Notes under the pieces: model-generated
The model's input: the letters and a program-made list of their open reading frames with translations, nothing else
Told to the model about the DNA's origin: nothing
Database searches by the model: none
Part shown: positions 8,015 through 17,077 of the stretch, piece after piece
Layout: every line of letters starts with the position of its first letter
How positions within the stretch are numbered: position 1 is the first letter of the stretch
NCBI RefSeq assembly: GCF_030019085.1
Contig: NZ_JASEFJ010000017.1
Span: 1-40,382 of the forward strand
From: Methanoculleus sp.
Lineage (GTDB): Archaea > Halobacteriota > Methanomicrobia > Methanomicrobiales > Methanoculleaceae
Length of the DNA stretch: 40,382 nucleotides
Direction: 5' to 3'
Made by a program: the position numbers and the translations under genes

Positions 8015-9816
8015 AGGAGCATCCCCCCGATGAAGTAAAGGTTGTAGAGACTGTGGACTATCCCTGCCGCAACTATCCCCGGAGCATAGGCACGCCGCCC
8101 TCCGAGCAGCAGGAACCCGCCTGTGATCAGCACCCCGGCGATGTGGAGGAGGAGCGGCATCCAGAGCGCCTGGAGAGAGAGGAAGAGGATGCTCCCGAAG
8201 ATCGACTCGGTGATCTGGGCAAGCGTGGCAAAGAGAAGTAGTTTCTCGCCGACAAGGAACCCGAGACCTGTGACCGTTGCCCCGATGAGGAGGTTTTTAA
8301 CCGTGAGGAAACCGGGCCGATCCCTGGCTATCGCGTAAAGCCCGATCGATTTTGCAAACTCCTCGATGACCGCGGCAGTGAGCGTCAGCAGGAGGAGAGA
8401 GAGCGGCATTGGGATGTTGAAGAAAAGGACAAGCGTCAGCATCTCGGCCATGAAGACGAACGGGATCATGAATGCGGCGAGCAGAAAGAGCGAGAGGTGC
8501 GGGTGGTTCCGGCTGATCCCGGTCGAGATGAAGTCAACAACCCGTGATGTCAGGCGTCTCTCCGAGAAGAGGTGCTCTTCCCTGAAGTTTGCAATACCGA
8601 CGTAGAAGAGGATGATGCTCGTTGCAAAGAAGAGCGCGGTCGAGTAGAGGTATTCCATCGCGGTGAACCCATCACCCTGGATCGCGAGTACTACCAGGGT
8701 GAGGGGGGAGACGATGCTGATGACGTGGGTGTTTGCAAAGACTGTGGGGAAGAAGAGGTAGGACGTTGCGATGGTCGAGAAGAAGATCGAGATGAACGAG
8801 AGTTCTTTGAAACTCCGGGAGGTCATCCCGATGATCAGGGCGTTTGCCAGGAAGAAGAGGATGACAGGTATAAGCGGGAGGAGGATCGTGAGGGGTGCCC
8901 TGGCAAAGAGGGTGATCGCGGCCGCGATCAGGATCATGATCGTGAAGTAAGGAAGGGCCTTCCCGACGACGATCGCCGCCTGGCGGACGGGGGCAGAGAG
9001 GAGCGCCTCACCTGCCCGTCCCACCCGCTCGTTCATCACGCTCATCATGAAGAACTGGGAGGTGAAGTAGAGCGGGAATATGAAGACGAAGACCAGGATG
9101 ATGGTGTCAAACGGTAGCGGCGGCGAGAGCTCGGAGGGTGTCAGGAGTCTATCTGTGGTGGACTCGCCAGAGATGAGGGAGGTGTAGCGCTTGAGGGGCT
9201 GACCGTCCCCGGACTCTATGAGATGCTCCCGGAGTTCCTCCTCTGTGGTGAGCTTGCCCTGGGATGGCGGAGTCACCTCCTCGACCGGGAGGGATGGAGT
9301 TGGAGGTCTCTTTGTCTCCACCGGGGCGCCGACCTGCTGCCCGCTCTGAGTCGCCAGGAAATCGATCTCGCTCTTCACGTACTGGAGGTCGATCCAGAGG
9401 GGATAGGCGGCGAAGAGGTCGGGTTCCGCTGCGGCAACGCTTGCAACGTAACTCTCGTAATCGCGCTCAAGCGTATTTAGCGCCGCGCGCCCCTTATCCG
9501 TGTCAACAGCGTAGACCTCCCCGTTTATGATGACGATATCGTAAGAAAACCGGTTCTCCCGGAGTGATGCCCCGTCATCCAGGTATGTGACAAACCGGGT
9601 GTCGGACGCGACGATCCTGGCCGTGTCGGGGTCATCAACACCGATCCGATACATACCATCCTGTAGATGGAGACCGCTCTCTGCGGCAAATGCCGTCACC
9701 AGCACCAGCAGGAGGAGAAGCACCACGGCAAGCGGCAGGATACCTTTTCCCATCGTGCTCATGGAGCGTTTTATCTCCCAGATGGCGATCGTCCGGATGG
9801 AAGAGAGAAGACTCAT
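8011..9816 (-). CDS. ABC-2 permease with C-terminal PrsW-like intramembrane protease domain
   Basis: A 601-residue protein. Its N-terminal roughly 400 residues are an ABC-2 permease: a signal-anchor helix at about 25-45, a large external domain with a Pro-rich linker, then six helices, with the coupling motif NERVGRAGEALLSAPVR. The C-terminal part (about 430-601) is a second polytopic domain whose motifs match the PrsW/CPBP-like membrane peptidases: EEFAK (E485, E486, K489), GFLVGE (E524), H558, and HSLYN (H588, N592). PrsW cleaves membrane proteins with glutamates as the key residues, so the domain may be an active protease or a degenerate structural copy. The ATG at 9816 has an AAATATG-type TATA element about 30 bases upstream. 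It overlaps the next permease by 4 bases. The fusion is the notable feature. Confidence 0.75.
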   Translation of the reverse strand: MSLLSSIRTIAIWEIKRSMSTMGKGILPLAVVLLLLLVLVTAFAAESGLHLQDGMYRIGVDDPDTARIVASDTRFVTYLDDGASLRENRFSYDIVIINGEVYAVDTDKGRAALNTLERDYESYVASVAAAEPDLFAAYPLWIDLQYVKSEIDFLATQSGQQVGAPVETKRPPTPSLPVEEVTPPSQGKLTTEEELREHLIESGDGQPLKRYTSLISGESTTDRLLTPSELSPPLPFDTIILVFVFIFPLYFTSQFFMMSVMNERVGRAGEALLSAPVRQAAIVVGKALPYFTIMILIAAAITLFARAPLTILLPLIPVILFFLANALIIGMTSRSFKELSFISIFFSTIATSYLFFPTVFANTHVISIVSPLTLVVLAIQGDGFTAMEYLYSTALFFATSIILFYVGIANFREEHLFSERRLTSRVVDFISTGISRNHPHLSLFLLAAFMIPFVFMAEMLTLVLFFNIPMPLSLLLLTLTAAVIEEFAKSIGLYAIARDRPGFLTVKNLLIGATVTGLGFLVGEKLLLFATLAQITESIFGSILFLSLQALWMPLLLHIAGVLITGGFLLLGGRRAYAPGIVAAGIVHSLYNLYFIGGMLL

Positions 9817-9896
9817 GGTGATCCCGGAAGGTGTGAGAGAAGCATATTTTTGTAGAGCAACCTATTAGTAGGCATCGAAGACAAAAGAGATACCGG
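9817..9896. promoter_or_regulatory. Divergent promoter between ABC permeases and ABC ATPase
   Basis: Eighty bases separate two opposed start codons. The A/T block GCATATTTTTGTAG at 9840-9853 reads as a TATA-like element on the minus strand, 25-35 bases before the permease ATG (9816). On the plus strand the CTATTAGTAG segment near 9862-9871 lies about 27-30 bases before the ATPase ATG (9897). This shared region would allow the two transcription units to be co-regulated. Confidence 0.4.
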
Positions 9897-10784
9897 ATGA
9901 TAACCGCCCGCAATCTTGTAAAGTACTACGGCGAGTTCCCGGCCCTCGACGGCGTCTCATTTGACCTGGACGATGGAGAGATCCTGGGGGTGATAGGGCA
10001 CAACGGCGCGGGCAAAACGACTCTTTTAAAGATAATGGCCGGGCTTATCACACCGACGAGGGGCAGTCTTGTCATAAATGGTATCGACGTTGTTAAAAGA
10101 CCGTTCGACCTGAAACAGAACCTGGGCTACCTCCCGGAAGAGTCCAGGCTCTACGAGACGATGAGCGTTGAGGCGTACCTCTCGTTCTTCGGTGAGATCT
10201 ACGGTCTTCCGGCGAACGTCATCAGGAAACGGTCGAGAGAACTCCTCGACGAACTCGCGCTCGATCCCGACGGTAAGAAGATCGGAGAACTCTCAAAAGG
10301 GATGAAGCGGAAGGTTGCGATAGCGCGATCGCTTATCCACGACCCGGACCTGCTAATATACGACGAACCCACCTCCGGCCTCGACCCGATGACCTCACGA
10401 TCGGTGCTCGACTATATAAAAGGGCTGCGCGACCGGGATAAGACCGTAGTCTTCTCCGCCCACAACCTCTTCCAGGTGGAAGAGGCCTGTGACCTGGTTC
10501 TGATCCTGCGCCGGGGGAAGGTAGTGGCAAAAGGCAGCATGCCTGAACTACGTGAGGCCTTCGGATCGATCACCTACCAGATCTTCTTCCGGATACCCGA
10601 CCCCGCGACGTTTACGACCCCGGTCAGTTACATCGCCTCCGACGGCCGCTACCTGGCAGAGGCGCAGACCATCGAAGACCTGAACCGGATGACCGCGAAA
10701 CTTGCAGACGCCGGCGCAACCATCGAGAGGATCGAGTCGCACTACCCGACGCTTGAAGAGATGCTATTAAAGATCGGGCAGTGA
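9897..10784 (+). CDS. ABC transporter ATP-binding protein
   Basis: A 295-residue ABC ATPase of the ABC-2/drug and natural-product exporter class. It has Walker A GHNGAGKTT (34-42), the signature LSKGMKR (132-138), Walker B LLIYDE (152-157) followed by the D-loop PTSGLDP, and the switch histidine in FSAHNLFQVEEACD. A C-terminal extension of about 80 residues follows the nucleotide-binding domain, as in NatA-like proteins. It faces away from the two permease genes and presumably energises them. A role in exporting a membrane-active molecule or peptide is possible but not shown. Confidence 0.9.
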   Translation: MITARNLVKYYGEFPALDGVSFDLDDGEILGVIGHNGAGKTTLLKIMAGLITPTRGSLVINGIDVVKRPFDLKQNLGYLPEESRLYETMSVEAYLSFFGEIYGLPANVIRKRSRELLDELALDPDGKKIGELSKGMKRKVAIARSLIHDPDLLIYDEPTSGLDPMTSRSVLDYIKGLRDRDKTVVFSAHNLFQVEEACDLVLILRRGKVVAKGSMPELREAFGSITYQIFFRIPDPATFTTPVSYIASDGRYLAEAQTIEDLNRMTAKLADAGATIERIESHYPTLEEMLLKIGQ

Positions 10785-11114
10785 GTCGGCCATCTACCTG
10801 GCAAAGCTTCCCGCCGGGAGTCGCCACAAATTACCCCCCACCGGGCGGCGGGGGGGGGAGGGGGTCGGTGAGAGACGTTCACCAGTGGCGATTTGAATGG
10901 GCCCAGCGCATACTGTCGGGAAACAATGACAGTGATGTGCATCAGAATCATTGGTTTGATCTCATCATCTCCTCTCACCTTCACCCCCCTCAAAATCAAG
11001 CGTCCGATTGTCAGTGGCGTCAGAGGTGGTCCCATCCCACCGCTGTCAGGTCTGTGGCTTACCGGGTTTCCACCTTCACACCTCGCAGGCAGGTATATAT
11101 TGTAAAAAATTACT
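10785..11114. other. Intergenic region with G-rich tract and TATA box
   Basis: I see no gene. A C6 run (10834-10839) faces a long G tract (10843-10864 with few interruptions) just after the ATPase gene; this could form a hairpin or a G-quadruplex in the mRNA 3' end. Near the right end GGTATATATTGTAAAA (about 11091-11106) is a clear archaeal TATA box for the following regulator gene. The rest shows no coding signal or RNA gene I can name. Confidence 0.45.
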
Positions 11115-11681
11115 ATGGGTAATCAAATGGAGATCCCAACTCCAGCGGAACTTCGTGCGAAAAGGATCCAGATGGGCTTAAAACAGGCCGATGTGGCCCG
11201 AATGGCCGGAATCAGCCAGTCCATGGTGGCGCGGATCGAGGCGGGTAGCGTGGATCCGAGAGTCAGCACGCTCGCAAAGATCGTGAACGTTCTGCAGGCA
11301 GTAGAGAAGTCAGCGGTCACAGCAGCCGATGTGATGCACTCCCCGGTCTTCTCGGTCACGCCGGAGGATCCCGTCAGCCGTGCCATTGAGATCATGGGAG
11401 AAAAAGGCATATCACAGTTGCCCGTGCTCGAGAACGGCGTACCCATCGGTTGCATATCCGAGTCGGCCATCACGAACGCAATGGAAGATGGAGGACTTTA
11501 CCAGAAACACCAGCGGGTGGTGAGGGACTACATGGAGCCCGGGTTCCCCACGGTTCCTCCCACAACGCCGATAGATACGATTGTCCACCTGCTACGCCAC
11601 AGTCATGCGGTGATCGTCATCGAGAAAGGGAGGGTGCAGGGTGTGATCACCAGGCACGATCTGATATCGCTGATAACGTAG
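11115..11681 (+). CDS. HTH (XRE-type) and tandem CBS domain regulator
   Basis: A 188-residue protein. Residues 10-65 form a Cro/CI-type helix-turn-helix (AELRAKRIQMGLKQADVARMAG, then SQSMVARIEAG). Two CBS domains follow (about 73-125 and 133-188), starting AADVMHSPVFSVTPEDPVSRA and ending GVITRHDLISLI. CBS pairs bind adenine nucleotides or SAM, so this looks like a transcription factor that senses energy or cofactor state. Similar HTH-CBS proteins are widespread in methanogens. Two starts are possible, ATG 11115 and ATG 11127. The TATA box centred near 11097 predicts transcription starting around 11122-11125, which would favour the second start and a leaderless message. Confidence 0.85.
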   Translation: MGNQMEIPTPAELRAKRIQMGLKQADVARMAGISQSMVARIEAGSVDPRVSTLAKIVNVLQAVEKSAVTAADVMHSPVFSVTPEDPVSRAIEIMGEKGISQLPVLENGVPIGCISESAITNAMEDGGLYQKHQRVVRDYMEPGFPTVPPTTPIDTIVHLLRHSHAVIVIEKGRVQGVITRHDLISLIT

Positions 11682-11686
11682 TTGTT

Positions 11687-12361
11687 TCAGATCAGTGAGA
11701 CCAGGTCTCGGAGGACGGCCTCAGGGTCTTCGGCCTTGACCACACTCGAGGCGAGGAGAACCCCGCATGTCCCGAGGTCTATGGCGATCTTCACACACTC
11801 TCCGGACTGGATTCCTGCCCCGGTCAGGACTTTTACGTTCGGGTTTGCTCTCCTCACAGCATTGACAGATCGCTCGATTATCCCGGGATCGGCCTTTGAG
11901 ACCGAAATCCCGCTTCCGATCAGTTCGGGGGGCTCGATCGCCACGTAGTCCGGGCCGAGCGCTGCGGCAGCAGCGCTGGTAGCATCGTTGTTAGTACAGA
12001 CGACCGACTCAAGGTGGAGCCTCCTGGCAGCCTGAACGCAGGCGTCGATATCCGCAAGGGTGAGACGGCGCTCGGAATGGTTGATCAGGGTGCCACGTGC
12101 GCCCGCCGACCGGACAGATTCCGGAAGGATATGACCGGTATGGGCGCCAGGGGCGATCGGGTCTATATGCTGGGCGTAGACCGGGATCGAGTAGTGATAA
12201 CTCATCGGATGGAGTTCAGTGAACGTCGGCGCGATACCTATGACCGCCCCGCTCTCTTTTGCCACGGTCTCGGCCGCAGCAGCTATCCGATGGGCGTTGC
12301 TGCCCATACCTTCCTTATAGGTCTTGAGGTTGATCAGGATGAACGGCGAATCCATATCCAT
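11687..12361 (-). CDS. tpiA: Triosephosphate isomerase (archaeal type)
   Basis: Interconverts dihydroxyacetone phosphate and glyceraldehyde 3-phosphate in gluconeogenesis/glycolysis. At about 224 residues it is the short archaeal form. It shows the N-terminal NLKTYKEG with the substrate-binding N and K, the catalytic histidine segment LINHSERR, the catalytic glutamate segment [12 protein letters not shown], and the phosphate-binding end TGAGIQSGE followed by [11 protein letters not shown]. Three nearby starts exist: GTG 12364, ATG 12361 and ATG 12355. I chose ATG 12361; a GTTAATAC element about 30 bases upstream fits it. The gene is convergent with the HTH-CBS gene and only 5 bases away. Confidence 0.93.
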   Translation of the reverse strand: MDMDSPFILINLKTYKEGMGSNAHRIAAAAETVAKESGAVIGIAPTFTELHPMSYHYSIPVYAQHIDPIAPGAHTGHILPESVRSAGARGTLINHSERRLTLADIDACVQAARRLHLESVVCTNNDATSAAAAALGPDYVAIEPPELIGSGISVSKADPGIIERSVNAVRRANPNVKVLTGAGIQSGECVKIAIDLGTCGVLLASSVVKAEDPEAVLRDLVSLI

Positions 12362-12449
12362 CACGTCTGCCTGATAGGTTGCTCCATCCGGTATTAACTC
12401 TGATGCAGGCCCCGGTCTTTCATCAACAACCCCTCACACATGACGACTC

Positions 12450-14987
12450 TCAACCCTCAATCCCCCTGACAAAATGCCCCCCGGTGATCCCACCAAGAGC
12501 CCGCCGTTTAACCTCGTCCCTGAGCCCAGGGAGTATACCTGAGTCCCCCCGCGCCACAGCAGCGACCGCAATCCTGTAGAGGCGGGCCATCTCTCCGGCG
12601 TAACGGGGGCCCCGGCCCCGTGCATCGATGGCAACGGAATCTATACCCATCCCGGCGATCTCCGGGATGTGATCGATCAGGCAGGTCTCAACCGCGTTTG
12701 AGATGTAAGTCCTGCCCTCACAGTCGCATCGAAGCGGAAATACCCGGTTGCGCCCGTCCTGTAGCCCGACAAAACCACTGATGTCTATCGCTTCCCCGCC
12801 AACGTTCGCCAAAAGTCGGTCCTCGCTCACCATCGCCTCGATGTTGCCCTGGACCAGCACCTCAAGTTCCAGAGTCCCGCCAGTCGAGGCTGCAAGCCCG
12901 GCGAGGTCGTCGGCAGGGAGCTCCGGGGATGCCGTGCACCGCCTGAACAGCCCCTCAAGTCTCGCGGCGGCGCGGTGGTTCCAGAGGTTCAACCCGGCAG
13001 CCCCGTAGATGCTCATCCGTGGTTCGGCACGCCTCACAGCATCCGCGGCACCCATCCCGCTCACCATCACCCCGCGAACGCCAGCCCCGTATAGCGATGG
13101 CAGGATGGACGTCGCCGTATCCAGGAACGAGCGCCGGGTGATTGCAGGCCATTTCCAGACAACTTCTGCACCCCCTTCGCGACAGACTCTGGCAGCCTCT
13201 TTGAGGAGATAGGGGACAGCGGCCACCTCCAGGTAGAGAGTCCTCGCCCCTCCACCGAGAGCGGCCTCCACGCCATCCAGGGTGTCGGTATAGACCGAGA
13301 CCTGGAGGGGACGGGGTTCACGGCCGAGCAACGCCACCCTTCCAATCCCGGCAAGCGCCGTTTCAAGCCGTTGCCGGGCCGCATTAACCGCCCCCGCATC
13401 AGGGCGTCGCGCGGCAAGGAGGGTCTCCTCAACCCGCTCGAGAAATGCCCGCCGGACGCGGTTCAACTCTCCAAGCGGGGCAAAAAGCCCGCCAGGATAT
13501 CGGATATCCATGTTCCGGATCACAAACTGCGTCCCCCCCGTCTTCCCGAACTGCTCCGCGATCTGCTCTTCTGTCAGCGGCCGGTTCCGTGCCGGTTCCA
13601 TCCGGAGAGCGGAGCGGTAACGCACCCGGAGCGGTTCGCCGCCGATCGGTTCGACGACCGCCTCCAGACAGGGTGTCTCCCCGTCCCAGGTGACCAGGAG
13701 ATCGAGTTGCAGCGGTTCAGGAGACGCATCCATTATCCTCTTTGCCCGCTCCTCCAGGTCCATGCTCCTTGTGAGGAAGACTCGTGCACCGGGCCTTACC
13801 GGCGCAGGAACGCTGAGTCGTAGCGTGCCGTTCCGGACAGCGGGTGCCCCGCGGATAACCGCTCCCACATCCATCCCGGGATCCTCTCCCCAGAAGACCA
13901 CGCCGTCACCGGATCCTGGCACTATATCCCCTGTAAGGCGAACGGTTGCCTCCCCCCTCAGCGGGTCGTAACCTGTAACCCGCCCGAGCATTACCCCCCG
14001 GTTCCCCGGCCGGTCACGGCCCATGAGATCGTGGGCGCCGAGGATGTAGCCCTCCGTGAACTCCCGGTTGAACGCGAGCGCCAGGTCTCGCAGATCCTCC
14101 CTTAAGGGCGACCAGTCGTCCCCGGCGGCGATCGCATCGAGAGCACGCCGGTAAATCCGGGTCACAGTGGCGACGTAAGCGGGAGAACGCATCCTGCCTT
14201 CGATCTTTAGCGAGGCCACCGGGGCCTGCACCAGGCGATCGAGGTAGGGATAGACACAGAGGTCCCGCGTAGAGAGGAGGTATCGCTCATTCACGGGCAG
14301 GGGCTGTGGCTCCCCCGGCCGACCGTATTCATCCACACCGGCGGTCACGAGCCGGTAGGGTTTCCGGCACGGTTGGGCACACATACCGCGGTTCCCGCTG
14401 CGGCCGCCGATAACAGAGGAGAGGAGGCACTGACCGGAGTAAGAGTAGCAGAGAGCACCGTGGGCAAAGACCTCAAGACCCACCCCCTCTGCACGGGGAT
14501 CGGCAGATATGTCCTCGATCTCGGGAAGGGTGAGTTCCCGCGCCAGCACCACCCTGGAAAAGCCTTCTTCAGCGGCCCAGGCAACGCCTTCACGGTTGTG
14601 TATCGTCATCTGGGTGGATGCGTGGAGGGGGAGGCCCGGGACTATCTCACGTGCAACTGCCGCCACACCGAGATCCTGAACCAGGACGGCATCTGCCCCG
14701 ATCTCGTAGAGTCGGTAGAGGTAGCGGGCCAGATCGGGGAGTTCTGATTCCCTGGCCAGGACGTTCACGGTGACGTAGACCCTGACACCCCGGAGATGCG
14801 CATAATCGATTGCGGAGACGAGTTCCTCCTCCGAGAAGTTCGCCGCGTATTGCCGGGCACCGAACCTTCTCCCGGCGAGGTAGACGGCATCGGCACCCGC
14901 GCTGACTGCTGCGGCCAGAGCCTCAGGAGACCCTGCCGGCGCAAGCAGTTCCGGCAACCCTGGACCACGATCATGATTGTGCGGCAT
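12450..14987 (-). CDS. U32 family peptidase / RlhA-like protein
   Basis: An 845-residue protein with an N-terminal peptidase U32 domain (ELLAPAGSPEAL near residue 14, GADAVYLAG near 30). It carries the U32 signature segment ALCYSYSGQCLLSSVIGGRSGNRGMCAQPCRKPY around 200-230, with cysteines typical of an iron-sulfur or metal site. A middle domain resembles DUF3656, and a second, more divergent U32-like barrel makes up the C-terminus (VSVYTDTLDGVEAAL, then CEGRTYISNAVETCLIDH). Bacterial relatives (RlhA/YdcP, YhbU) act in tRNA or rRNA hydroxylation rather than proteolysis, so the peptidase name may mislead. On the minus strand a TATATAG box at 15018-15024 lies 25-30 bases before the ATG, which predicts a leaderless mRNA. 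Confidence 0.85.
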   Translation of the reverse strand: MPHNHDRGPGLPELLAPAGSPEALAAAVSAGADAVYLAGRRFGARQYAANFSEEELVSAIDYAHLRGVRVYVTVNVLARESELPDLARYLYRLYEIGADAVLVQDLGVAAVAREIVPGLPLHASTQMTIHNREGVAWAAEEGFSRVVLARELTLPEIEDISADPRAEGVGLEVFAHGALCYSYSGQCLLSSVIGGRSGNRGMCAQPCRKPYRLVTAGVDEYGRPGEPQPLPVNERYLLSTRDLCVYPYLDRLVQAPVASLKIEGRMRSPAYVATVTRIYRRALDAIAAGDDWSPLREDLRDLALAFNREFTEGYILGAHDLMGRDRPGNRGVMLGRVTGYDPLRGEATVRLTGDIVPGSGDGVVFWGEDPGMDVGAVIRGAPAVRNGTLRLSVPAPVRPGARVFLTRSMDLEERAKRIMDASPEPLQLDLLVTWDGETPCLEAVVEPIGGEPLRVRYRSALRMEPARNRPLTEEQIAEQFGKTGGTQFVIRNMDIRYPGGLFAPLGELNRVRRAFLERVEETLLAARRPDAGAVNAARQRLETALAGIGRVALLGREPRPLQVSVYTDTLDGVEAALGGGARTLYLEVAAVPYLLKEAARVCREGGAEVVWKWPAITRRSFLDTATSILPSLYGAGVRGVMVSGMGAADAVRRAEPRMSIYGAAGLNLWNHRAAARLEGLFRRCTASPELPADDLAGLAASTGGTLELEVLVQGNIEAMVSEDRLLANVGGEAIDISGFVGLQDGRNRVFPLRCDCEGRTYISNAVETCLIDHIPEIAGMGIDSVAIDARGRGPRYAGEMARLYRIAVAAVARGDSGILPGLRDEVKRRALGGITGGHFVRGIEG

Positions 14988-15386
14988 CTCTCTGTTAGGG
15001 TTCGCTCCAGAAGACTATATACCCTGCAGCGGCAGAGGCGTTTCCACATTTATGGGGTTTTTGGCTATACCCTGCTCTGCCCACGAATAACCCGACCGAC
15101 CGGGAGGTGGGTGGTGATGTCCGAGGGGAAAGCCGTGCACCGGGACGGAAATAAGAGTTGACGCCAGAAAAGTACCTCCCGGAGACTGTACCAGGGAAAT
15201 GTCATAGAGAAGGAGGAGGTACGGCCTTGCAGCGACATAGGGTCCTTCAAAAATCCGCCCTGGAAGAGGTTCATCAAACCAGGGCAGCCTTGAAGTTACT
15301 CTGGTCTGATAGCTTCGAGATCCTCAGAGGCGAATGACACAGGGCAGGCATTTAAGTGATACAGCATGGAAATACATCCTTCAGAT
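14988..15386. other. Intergenic region with two inverted repeats
   Basis: No gene is visible. The left end holds the TATA box of the U32 gene (15018-15024, minus strand). Two inverted repeats follow: GTACCTCC (15172-15179) with GGAGGTAC (15215-15222) over a 35-base spacer, and GCCCTGG (15257-15263) with CCAGGGC (15279-15285) over 15 bases. At 15349-15356 CATTTAAG is a TATA-like box about 30 bases upstream of the preferred aroD start. The structured middle part could be an untranslated RNA, but no known family is recognised. Confidence 0.4.
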
Positions 15387-16016
15387 ATGAAGATCGCCGT
15401 ATCCGTGGATGACCCTGCCCTCATCAGCGGGGTGCTGGAATACAACCCGGCATTCATTGAGATCAGACTCGACCGTATGGAGGGTGACCTGCTGGATCAC
15501 GTCCGTGCAATCCGGGAGATGACAGCCATACCCCTGATCGCCACGCTAAGGAGCAGGGAAGAAGGTGGAGACTTTGTCGGCGATGCCGAACTCTGGGCCG
15601 GGATAGTCGGGCCAATTGCAAGATACGTCGATATCGTTGACGTTGAAACGCGCTACCGCGAGCATGTCCCATCCCTCAGGAGCCAGGGGGTCAGGATCCT
15701 GGCCTCCCTCCACATAGACGAGATGCCCGGCACGGCAGACCTGAATAGGATCGAGAGGACGCTCAGGTCATATGGCGATATCCCGAAGATCGTCGTTCAG
15801 CCCGAAAACCCAAACGACCTCATCGACCTACTCCGGTTCACCCACGATGCACAGAAACCAATCTGCACAAGCGTCATGGGCAGCAGGTTCCGTTTCGCAC
15901 GTGCGATCCTGCCCCTCTTCGGCTCAGAGTTTGTCTTCTGCCACGCAGGAAGGCCGATGGCCGAAGGGCAGTATCATATCAGAGAGATGCGCGAGATCGC
16001 TGAACTATTGAGGTGA
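15387..16016 (+). CDS. aroD: 3-dehydroquinate dehydratase, type I
   Basis: Converts 3-dehydroquinate to 3-dehydroshikimate. It has 209 residues from the ATG at 15387 (MKIAVSVDD). Type I features are EIRLDRMEG near residue 30, the catalytic-histidine segment LASLHIDE, the Schiff-base lysine in PKIVVQPE, and the conserved [13 protein letters not shown] and [11 protein letters not shown]. An upstream in-frame ATG at 15366 would add seven residues. The TATA-like box centred at 15353 predicts initiation near 15380, so the downstream start is preferred. The gene is separate from and convergent with the aro operon that supplies its substrate, ending 65 bases from aroC. Confidence 0.92.
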   Translation: MKIAVSVDDPALISGVLEYNPAFIEIRLDRMEGDLLDHVRAIREMTAIPLIATLRSREEGGDFVGDAELWAGIVGPIARYVDIVDVETRYREHVPSLRSQGVRILASLHIDEMPGTADLNRIERTLRSYGDIPKIVVQPENPNDLIDLLRFTHDAQKPICTSVMGSRFRFARAILPLFGSEFVFCHAGRPMAEGQYHIREMREIAELLR

Positions 16017-16081
16017 GGTAGGGGTTCGGGTAAACCGCATCTCTGATCTGACGGCGGGTAACGCCACACCGGTGTGTGGGG
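16017..16081. terminator. Convergent 3' region with palindrome
   Basis: Between the stops of aroD and aroC lies the perfect 12-bp palindrome CACACCGGTGTG (16065-16076), preceded by the small repeat GGCGGGTAACGCC. There is no T-run, so terminator function in either direction is only a guess. Confidence 0.3.
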
Positions 16082-17077
16082 CTAACCCCATCCCCGGTAC
16101 TTCGCCTCTTCAAGCATTGCGTCGATGATCACGAGCGCCAGCATACACTCTGCAACAGGGACGATCCGGGGAGCGATGCAGGGGTCGTGCCGCCCTTCAA
16201 CCCTTATCTCCCGTTCCACCCCGGCGATATCGACTGTCCGCTGAGGGCTGCGTATCGAGGGGGTCGGTTTTACGGCGAGCCGAACAACGATATCCTCTCC
16301 GTTGGTTATCCCGCCAAGGATGCCGCCGGCACGGTTGCTTGCAAACCCCTCTGCGGTTATTGCATCGTTCATCTCGCTCCCCAGGAGTCGGGCTGCGCCG
16401 AACCCCTCACCGATCTCAACGGCCTTAACCGCCCCGATACCCATCATGGCGCCGGCAATGGCGGCATCGAGTTTCCCGAAGACTGGATCGCCAAGACCTG
16501 GCGGGCAGCCCGAGACCGTCACCTCGACTACCCCACCCACGGAGTCACCTGCATCGCGGGCGGCACGGATCTCTGCCTCCATCGCTTCCCGTCCCCTCAC
16601 ACCATGCACCTCGACGACCTCGCCCCGGATCGCGATGCCGCGCGGCGCAAGCCAGTGGATCGCCACCGCACCGGCAGCGACCCGCCCGAGCGTCTCCCGG
16701 CCGGAACTCCGGCCTCCCCCACGGTGGTCGCGTAGCCCGTACTTCACCTGCCATGTATAGTCCGCGTGCCCGGGGCGGTAGACGTCCCGGAGCGCGTCGT
16801 AGTCCTCCGAACGGACGTCCTGATTGGCAACTATGAGCGCGATAGGAGCGCCGGTCGTCCGCCCTTCAAACGTCCCCGAGAGGATCTCCACCCGATCTGG
16901 CTCCCTGCGTCCGGACTCAAGCGGGGTCTTCCCCGGTCGCCGACGGTCGAGGTAGGGCTGGATATCTCCTTCCACCAGGGGCATCCCCGGTGGGCAGCCA
17001 TCGATGACCACACCTACAGCCCTGCCGTGACTCTCGCCAAACGTCGTGCACCTGAAATTTCTACCAAACGTGTTCAT
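16082..17077 (-). CDS. aroC: Chorismate synthase
   Basis: Makes chorismate from EPSP using reduced FMN; this is the last step of the common aromatic pathway. It has 331 residues from the ATG at 17077 ([18 protein letters not shown], the family N-terminus). Further signatures are GCPPGMPL, the [17 protein letters not shown] segment, and [17 protein letters not shown]. The reading frame is open further upstream to 17185, but that extension overlaps the preceding gene out of frame and is unlike the family. The start overlaps the AroK-AroE stop by four bases (ATGA), showing translational coupling. It is the last gene of the aro operon. Confidence 0.95.
   Translation of the reverse strand: MNTFGRNFRCTTFGESHGRAVGVVIDGCPPGMPLVEGDIQPYLDRRRPGKTPLESGRREPDRVEILSGTFEGRTTGAPIALIVANQDVRSEDYDALRDVYRPGHADYTWQVKYGLRDHRGGGRSSGRETLGRVAAGAVAIHWLAPRGIAIRGEVVEVHGVRGREAMEAEIRAARDAGDSVGGVVEVTVSGCPPGLGDPVFGKLDAAIAGAMMGIGAVKAVEIGEGFGAARLLGSEMNDAITAEGFASNRAGGILGGITNGEDIVVRLAVKPTPSIRSPQRTVDIAGVEREIRVEGRHDPCIAPRIVPVAECMLALVIIDAMLEEAKYRGWG

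Noticed and set aside
8572-9117. Plus-strand frame rich in E, D, G and R, looking like a low-complexity acidic protein
   Set aside because: It is the antisense of membrane helices and loops of the ABC permease, and its composition is a by-product of that gene.
10900-10985. Possible C/D box RNA (AGTGATGTG near 10929)
   Set aside because: The C box match is imperfect, and I found no D box with convincing spacing or terminal stem.
16076-16735. Plus-strand frame of 219 codons opposite aroC
   Set aside because: aroC on the minus strand accounts for the sequence; no motif is seen in the opposite frame.
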